64,000 bases of DNA from Eutreptiella sp. 'Long Island Sound 2002'. Lineage: Eukaryota; Euglenozoa; Euglenophyceae; Eutreptiales; Eutreptiaceae. Location: assembly GCA_964036045.1 (NCBI GenBank), contig CAXIWF010000168.1, positions 178,402-242,401 on the forward strand, written 5' to 3'. How positions within the stretch are numbered: position 1 is the stretch's first letter; every line of letters starts with the position of its first letter. Of this stretch, positions 58,001 through 64,000 are shown piece after piece. The notes under the pieces were generated by a model. It saw only the letters and a list, made by a program, of their open reading frames with translations. It was not told the origin of the DNA and did not search any database. A program made the position numbers and the translations under genes.

Positions 58001-61000
58001 GAATTTTTCGAGAATTTTCCGAGAATTTTCCGTCAATTTTCCGAGAATTTTCCGAGAATTTTCCGAGAATTTTCCGAGAATTTTCCGAGAATTTTCCGAG
58101 AATTTTCCGAGAATTTTCCGAGAATTTTCCGAGAATTTTCCGAGAATTTTCCGAGAATTTTCCGAGAGTTTTTCGTCAATTTTCCGAGAATTTTCCGAGA
58201 ATTTTCCGAGAATTTTCCGAGAATTTTCCGAGAATTTTCCGAGAATTTTCCGAGAATTTTCCGAGAATTTTCCGAGAATTTTCCGAGAATTTTCCGAGAA
58301 TTTTCCGTCAATTTTCCGAGAATTTTCCGAGAATTTTCCGAGAATTTTCTGAGAATTTTCTGAGAATTTTCCGAGAATTTTCGAGAATTTTCCGAGAATT
58401 TTCCGAGAATTTTCCGAGAATTTTCCGAGAATTTTCCGAGAATTTTCCGAGAATTTTCCGAGAATTTTCCGAGAATTTTCCGAGAATTTTCCGAGAATTT
58501 TCCGAGAATTTTCCGAGAATTTTCCGGGAATTTTCCGAGAATTTTCCGAGAATTTTCCGAGAATTTTCCGAGAATTTTCCGAGAATTTTCCGAGAATTTT
58601 CCGAGAATTTTCCGAGAATTTTCCGAGAATTTTCCGAGAATTTTCCGAGAATTTTCCGAGAATTTTCCGGGAATTTTCCGAGAATTTTCCGAGAATTTTC
58701 CGAGAATTTTCCGAGAATTTTCCGAGAATTTTCCGAGAATTTTCCGAGAATTTTCCGAGAATTTTCCGAGAATTTTCCGAGAATTTTCCGAGAATTTTCC
58801 GAGAGTTTTTCGTCAATTTTCCGAGAATTTTCCGAGAATTTTCCGAGAATTTTCCGAGAATTTTCCGAGAATTTTCCGAGAATTTTCCGAGAATTTTCCG
58901 AGAATTTTCCGAGAATTTTCCGAGAATTTTCCGAGAATTTTCCGAGAATTTTCCGAGAATTTTCCGAGAATTTTCCGGGAATTTTCCGAGAATTTTCCGA
59001 GAATTTTCCGAGAATTATCCGTCAATTTTCCGAGAATTTTCCGAGAATTTTCCGAGAATTTTCCGAGAATTTTCCGAGAATTTTCCGAGAATTTTCCGAG
59101 AATTTTCCGAGAATTTTCCGAGAATTTTCCGAGAATTTTCCGAGAGTTTTTCGTCAATTTTCCGAGAATTTTCCGAGAATTTTCCGAGAATTTTCCGAGA
59201 ATTTTCCGAGAATTTTCCGAGAATTTTCCGAGAATTTTCCGAGAATTTTCCGAGAATTTTCCGAGAATTTTCCGAGAATTTTCCGAGAATTTTCCGGGAA
59301 TTTTCCGAGAATTTTCCGAGAATTTTCCGAGAATTTTCCGAGAATTTTCCGAGAATTTTCCGAGAATTTTCCGAGAATTTTCCGAGAATTTTCCGAGAAT
59401 TTTCCGAGAATTTTCCGAGAATTTTCCGAGAATTTTCCGTCAATTTTCCGAGAATTTTCCGAGAATTTTCCGAGAATTTTCCGAGAATTTTCCGAGAATT
59501 TTCCGAGAATTTTCCGAGAATTTTCCGAGAATTTTCCGAGAATTTTCCGAGAATTTTTCGAGAATTTTCCGAGAATTTTCCGTCAATTTTCCGAGAATTT
59601 TCCGAGAATTTTCCGAGAATTTTCCGAGAATTTTCCGAGAATTTTCCGAGAATTTTCCGAGAATTTTCCGAGAATTTTCCGAGAATTTTCCGAGAGTTTT
59701 TCGTCAATTTTCCGAGAATTTTCCGAGAATTTTCCGAGAATTTTCCGAGAATTTTCCGAGAATTTTCCGAGAATTTTCCGAGAATTTTCCGAGAATTTTC
59801 CGAGAATTTTCCGAGAATTTTCCGAGAATTTTCCGAGAATTTTCTGAGAATTTTCTGAGAATTTTCCGAGAATTTTCCGAGAATTTTCCGAGAATTTTCC
59901 GAGAATTTTCCGTCAATTTTCCGAGAATTTTCCGAGAATTTTCCGAGAATTTTCCGAGAATTTTCCGAGAATTTTCCGAGAATTTTCCGAGAATTTTCCG
60001 AGAATTTTCCGAGAATTTTCCGAGAATTTTCCGGGAATTTTCCGAGAATTTTCCGAGAATTTTCCGAGAATTTTCCGAGAATTTTCCGAGAATTTTCCGA
60101 GAATTTTCCGAGAATTTTCCGAGAATTTTCCGAGAATTTTCCGAGAATTTTCCGAGAATTTTCCGAGAATTTTTCCGAGAATTTTCCGAGAATTTTCCGA
60201 GAATTTTCTGAGAATTTTCCGAGAATTTTCCGAGATTTTTCCGAGATTTTTCCGAGAATTTTCCGAGAATTTTCCGATAATTTTCCGAGAATTTTCCGAG
60301 AATTTTCCGAGAATTTTCCGAGAATTTTCCGAGAATTTTCCGAGAATTTTCCGAGAACTTTCCGAGAATTTTCGGAGAATTTTCCGAGAATTTTCCGAGA
60401 ATTTTCTGAGAATTTTCCGAGAATTATCCGAGAATTTCCGAGAATTTTCTGAGAATTTTCCGAGAATTTTCCGAGAATTTTCCGAGAATTTTCCGAGAAT
60501 TTTCCGAGAATTTTCCGAGAATTTTCCGAGAATTTTCCGAGAATTTTCCGAGAATTTTCCGAGAATTTTCCGAGAATTTTCCGAGAATTTTCCGAGAATT
60601 TTCCGAGAATTTTCCGAGAATTTTCCGAGAATTTTCTGAGAATTTTCCGAGAATTTTCCGAGATTTTTCCGAGATTTTTCCGAGAATTTTCCGAGAATTT
60701 TCCGATAATTTTCCGAGAATTTTCCGAGAATTTTCCGAGAATTTTCCGAGAATTTTCCGAGAATTTTCCGAGAATTTTCCGAGAACTTTCCGAGAATTTT
60801 CGGAGAATTTTCCGAGAATTTTCCGAGAATTTTCTGAGAATTTTCCGAGAATTTTCCGAGAATTTTCCGAGAATTTTCCGAGAATTTTCCGAGAATTTTC
60901 CGATAATTTTCCGAGAATTTTCCGAGAATTTTCCGAGAATTTTCCGAGAATTTTCCGAGAATTTTCCGAGAATTTTCCGAGAATTTTCCGAGAATTTTCT

Positions 61001-63410
61001 GAGAATTTTCCGAGAATTTTCCGAGAATTTTCCGAGAATTTTCCGAGAATTTTCTGAGAATTTTCCGAGAATTTTCCGAGATTTTTCCGAGATTTTTCCG
61101 AGATTTTTCCGAGAATTTTCCGATAATTTTCCGAGAATTTTCCGAGAATTTTCCGAGAATTTTCCGAGAATTTTCCGAGAATTTTCCGAGAATTTTCCGA
61201 GAATTTTCCGAGAATTTTCTGAGAATTTTCCGAGAATTTTCCGAGAATTTTCCGAGAATTTTCCGAGAATTTTCCGAGAATTTTCCGAGAATTTTCCGAG
61301 AATTTTCCGAGAATTTTCCGAGAATTTTCCGAGAATTTTCCGAGAATTTTCCGAGAATTTTCCGAGAATTTTCCGAGAATTTTCCGAGAATTTTCCGGGA
61401 ATTTTCCGAGAATTTTCCGAGAATTTTCCGAGAATTTTCCGAGAATTTTCCGGGAATTTTCCGAGAATTTTCCGAGAATTTTCCGAGAATTTTCCGAGAA
61501 TTTTCCGAGAATTTTCCGAGAATTTTCCGAGAATTTTCCGAGAATTTTCCGAGAATTTTCCGAGAATTTTCCGAGAATTTTCCGTCAATTTTCGGAGAAT
61601 TTTCCGAGAATTTTCCGAGAATTTTCCGAGAATTTTCCGAGAATTTTCCGAGAATTTTCCGAGAATTTTCCGAGAATTTTCCGAGAATTTTCCGAGAATT
61701 TTTCGAGAATTTTCCGAGAATTTTCCGTCAATTTTCCGAGAATTTTCCGAGAATTTTCCGAGAATTTTCCGAGATTTTTCCGAGAATTATCCGAGAATTT
61801 TCCGAGAATTTTCCGAGAATTTTCCGAGAATTTTCCGAGAATTTTCCGAGAATTTTCCGAGAGTTTTTCGTCAATTTTCCGAGAATTTTCCGAGAATTTT
61901 CCGAGAATTTTCCGAGAATTTTCCGAGAATTTTCCGAGAATTTTCCGAGAATTTTCCGAGAATTTTCCGAGAATTTTCCGAGAATTTTCCGTCAATTTTC
62001 CGAGAATTTTCCGAGAATTTTCCGAGAATTTTCCGAGAATTTTCTGAGAATTTTCTGAGAATTTTCCGAGAATTTTCCGAGAATTTTCCGAGAATTTTCC
62101 GAGAATTTTCCGTCAATTTTCCGAGAATTTTCCGAGAATTTTCCGAGAATTTTCCGAGAATTTTCCGAGAATTTTCCGAGAATTTTCCGAGAATTTTCCG
62201 AGAATTTTCCGAGAATTTTCCGAGAATTTTCCGTGAATTTTCCCGGAATTTTCCGAGAATTTTCCGAGAATTTTCCGAGAATTTTCCGAGAATTTTCCGA
62301 GAATTTCCGAGAATTTTCCAAGAATTTTCCGAGAATTTTCCGAGAATTTTCCGAGAATTTTCCGAGAATTTTCCGAGAATTTTCCGGGAATTTTCCGAGA
62401 ATTTTCCGAGAATTTTCCTAGAATTTTCCGAGAATTTTCCGTCAATTTTCCGAGAATTTTCCGAGAATTTTCCGAGAATTTTCCGAGAATTTTCCGAGAA
62501 TTTTCCGAGAATTTTCCGAGAATTTTCCGAGAATTTTCCGAGAATTTTCCGAGAATTTTCTGAGAATTTTCCGAGAATTTTCCGAGAATTTTCCGAGATT
62601 TTTCCGAGAATTTTCCGAGAATTTTCCGATAATTTTCCGAGAATTTTCCGAGAATTTTCCGAGAATTTTCCGAGAATTTTCCGAGAATTTTCCGAGAATT
62701 TTCCAGAACTTTCCGAGAATTTTCTGAGAATTTTCCGAGAATTTTCCGAGAATTTTCTGAGAATTTTCCGAGAATTATCCGAGAATTTCCGAGAATTTTC
62801 TGAGAATTTTCCGAGAATTTTCCGAGAATTTTCCGAGAATTTTCCGAGAATTTTCCGAGAATTTTCCGAGAATTTTCTGAGAATTTTCCGAGAATTTTCC
62901 GTCAATTTTCCGAGAATTTTCCGAGAATTTTCCGAAAATTTTCCGAGAATTTTCCGAGAATTTTCCGAGAATTTTCCGAGAATTTTCTGAGAATTTTCCG
63001 AGAATTTTCCGAGAATTTTCCGTCAATTTTCCGAGAATTTTCCGAGAATTTTCCGAGAATTTTCCGAGAATTTTCCGAGAATTTTCCGAGAATTTTCCGA
63101 GAATTTTCCGAGAATTTTCCGAGAATTTTCCGAGAATTTTCCGGGAATTTTCCGAGAATTTCCCGAGAATTTTCCGAGAATTTTCCGAGAATTTTCCGAG
63201 AATTTTCCGAGAATTTTCCGAGAATTTTCCGAGAATTTTCCGGGAATTTTCCGAGAATTTTCCGAGAATTTTCCGAGAATTTTCCGAGAATTTTCCGAGA
63301 ATTTTCCGAGAATTTTCCAAGAATTTTCCGAGAATTTTCCGAGAATTTTCCGAGAATTTTCCGAGAATTTTCCGAGAATTTTCCGAGAATTTTCCGAGAA
63401 TTTTCCGAGA
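55001..63410 (+). repeat. GTCA-type higher-order repeats with scattered indels, then ATAA blocks
   Basis: From 55.0 to about 60.1 kb the GTCA, GAGTTTTTCG, CCGGG and TCGAG markers dominate, with single-base length variants near 56267, 56475, 56806, 57180, 57890 and 58381. CCGATAA units at 60274, 60702, 60900 and 61120 mark about three further ATAA blocks. Another block with ATTATCC lies near 62565-62800 and is followed by CCGAAAA near 62933. Length variants occur near 60172, 60431, 62290, 62703 and 62785. No gene is seen. Confidence 0.8.
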
Positions 63411-64000
63411 ATTTTCTCGAGAATTTTCCGAGAATTTTCCGTGAATTTTTCCGAGAATTTTCCGAGAATTTTCCGAGAATTTCCGAGAATTTTCCGAGAA
63501 TTTTCCGAGAATTTTCCGAGAATTTTCCGAGAATTTTCCGAGAATTTTCCGCAATTTTTGCGAATTTTCCGAGATTTTTCCGAAAATTTTCCGAGAATTT
63601 TCCGATAATTTTCCGAGAATTTTCCGAGAATTTTCCGAGAATTTTCCGAGAATTTTCCGAGAATTTTCCGAGAATTTTCCAGTTTTAGAATTAGAATTTC
63701 CGAGAATTTTCTGAGAATTTTCCGAGAATTTTCCGAGAATTTCCGAGAATTTTCCGAGAATTTTCCGAGAATTTTCCGAGAATTTTCCGAGAATTTTCCG
63801 AGAATTTTCCGAGAATTTTCTGTTGAGAATTTTCCGAGAATTTTCCGAGAATTTTCCGAGATTTTCCGAGAATTTTCCGAGAATTTTCCGATAATTTTCC
63901 GAGAATTTTCCGAGAATTTTCCGAGAATTTTCCGAGAATTTTCTGAGAATTTTCCGAGAATTTTCCGAGAATTTTCCGAGAATTTTCTGAGAATTTTCCG
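63411..64000 (+). repeat. Degraded right end of the window
   Basis: The unit is still recognisable but anomalies are dense: TTCTCGAGAA near 63416, CCGTGAATTTTT near 63439, a 10-bp unit near 63478, GCAATTTTTGCGAATTTT near 63551, CCAGTTTTAGAATTAGAA near 63679, a 10-bp unit near 63741, CTGTTGAGAATTTT near 63820 and CCGAGATTTT near 63858. No unique flanking sequence is reached. Confidence 0.88.

Larger units (their letters stand above)
1..64000 (+). repeat. 11-bp satellite array, unit CCGAGAATTTT, fills the window
   Basis: Every line of the sequence reads as head-to-tail copies of CCGAGAATTTT, with no break longer than about 20 bp. Common variants, in rough order of how often I met them, are CCGTCAATTTT, CTGAGAATTTT, CCGGGAATTTT, CCAAGAATTTT, TCGAGAATTTT, CGGAGAATTTT, CCGATAATTTT, CCGAGAACTTT, CCGAGATTTTT, CCTAG, CCCAG, CCGAAAATTTT, CCGAGCATTTT and GCGAG forms. 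All units have the same orientation; I saw no inverted block. Each unit holds one CpG and one AATTTT tract. No gene-like, RNA-like or transposon-like segment interrupts it. Arrays of this kind are known from eukaryotic heterochromatin. I do not recognise this unit as a named satellite family. Confidence 0.98.

Noticed and set aside
1-64000. Possible CRISPR array or bacterial repeat region
   Set aside because: There are no spacers. Units are contiguous and 11 bp long, far shorter than CRISPR repeats.
1-64000. Possible CENP-B box
   Set aside because: TTTCGTCAATTTTCCGAG and TTCGAGAATTTTCCGAG share TTCG with the box but lack its required A and CGGG at the right spacing.
1-64000. Telomere-type repeat
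   Set aside because: The unit lacks the G-run and T/A pattern of known telomere repeats, and neither strand is G-rich.
1-64000. Rho-independent terminators or hairpins suggested by T runs
   Set aside because: The T runs are part of each unit and have no GC-rich inverted repeat before them. The only dyads are short ones such as TTCCGGGAA.
1-64000. Low-complexity artefact or synthetic sequence
   Set aside because: Graded divergence, shared rare variants and nested duplications are what natural satellite turnover produces. Assembly error in copy number remains possible and needs long-read support.

Overview
The whole 64 kb window is one continuous tandem satellite array. The unit is 11 bp, CCGAGAATTTT read on the + strand (AAAATTCTCGG on the other), 36% GC, repeated roughly 5,800 times (64,000/11), always in the same orientation. 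I find no unique-sequence island, no credible protein gene, no rRNA or tRNA, no transposon, no CRISPR array, and no telomere-type or CENP-B-type motif. An uninterrupted simple satellite of this size points to eukaryotic heterochromatin (centromeric, pericentromeric, subtelomeric, or a sex or B chromosome). The sequence does not identify the species.

The very long open frames on both strands are a by-product of the repeat. Eleven is not divisible by three, so every frame cycles through all three phases of the unit, and the consensus has no stop codon in any of the six frames. Apparent starts (nearly all TTG) and stops are created by variant units, above all CCGTCAATTTT.

The array is built in layers. 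(1) Variant units such as GTCA, CTGAG, CCGGG, CCAAG, TCGAG, CCCAG, CCTAG and CCGATAA recur in fixed order and form loose higher-order repeats of about 0.5-0.8 kb. (2) These were copied as larger blocks: about 1.31 kb in tandem (14.16-16.78 kb), about 1.84-1.86 kb (18.2-21.4 kb), about 1.91-1.98 kb in tandem (24.54-28.45 kb), about 2.47 kb (28.57-32.72 kb), about 3.4 kb (38.6-43.4 kb) and about 5.82 kb (1-10.47 kb). (3) A segment of about 9.3 kb at 4.7-14.05 kb recurs 28.2 kb downstream at 32.9-42.2 kb.

Layout: 1-13.57 kb is a phase-perfect core with no net indel across 1,233 unit intervals. From 13.6 to 45 kb there are only about eight length-variant units. From 45 kb to the right end, 10-, 12-, 13- and 14-bp units become frequent, three copies of a non-unit GGATCTA interruption appear, and the last 0.6 kb is the most degraded. 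This gradient suggests that the homogenised part of the array lies to the left and an edge is approached to the right.
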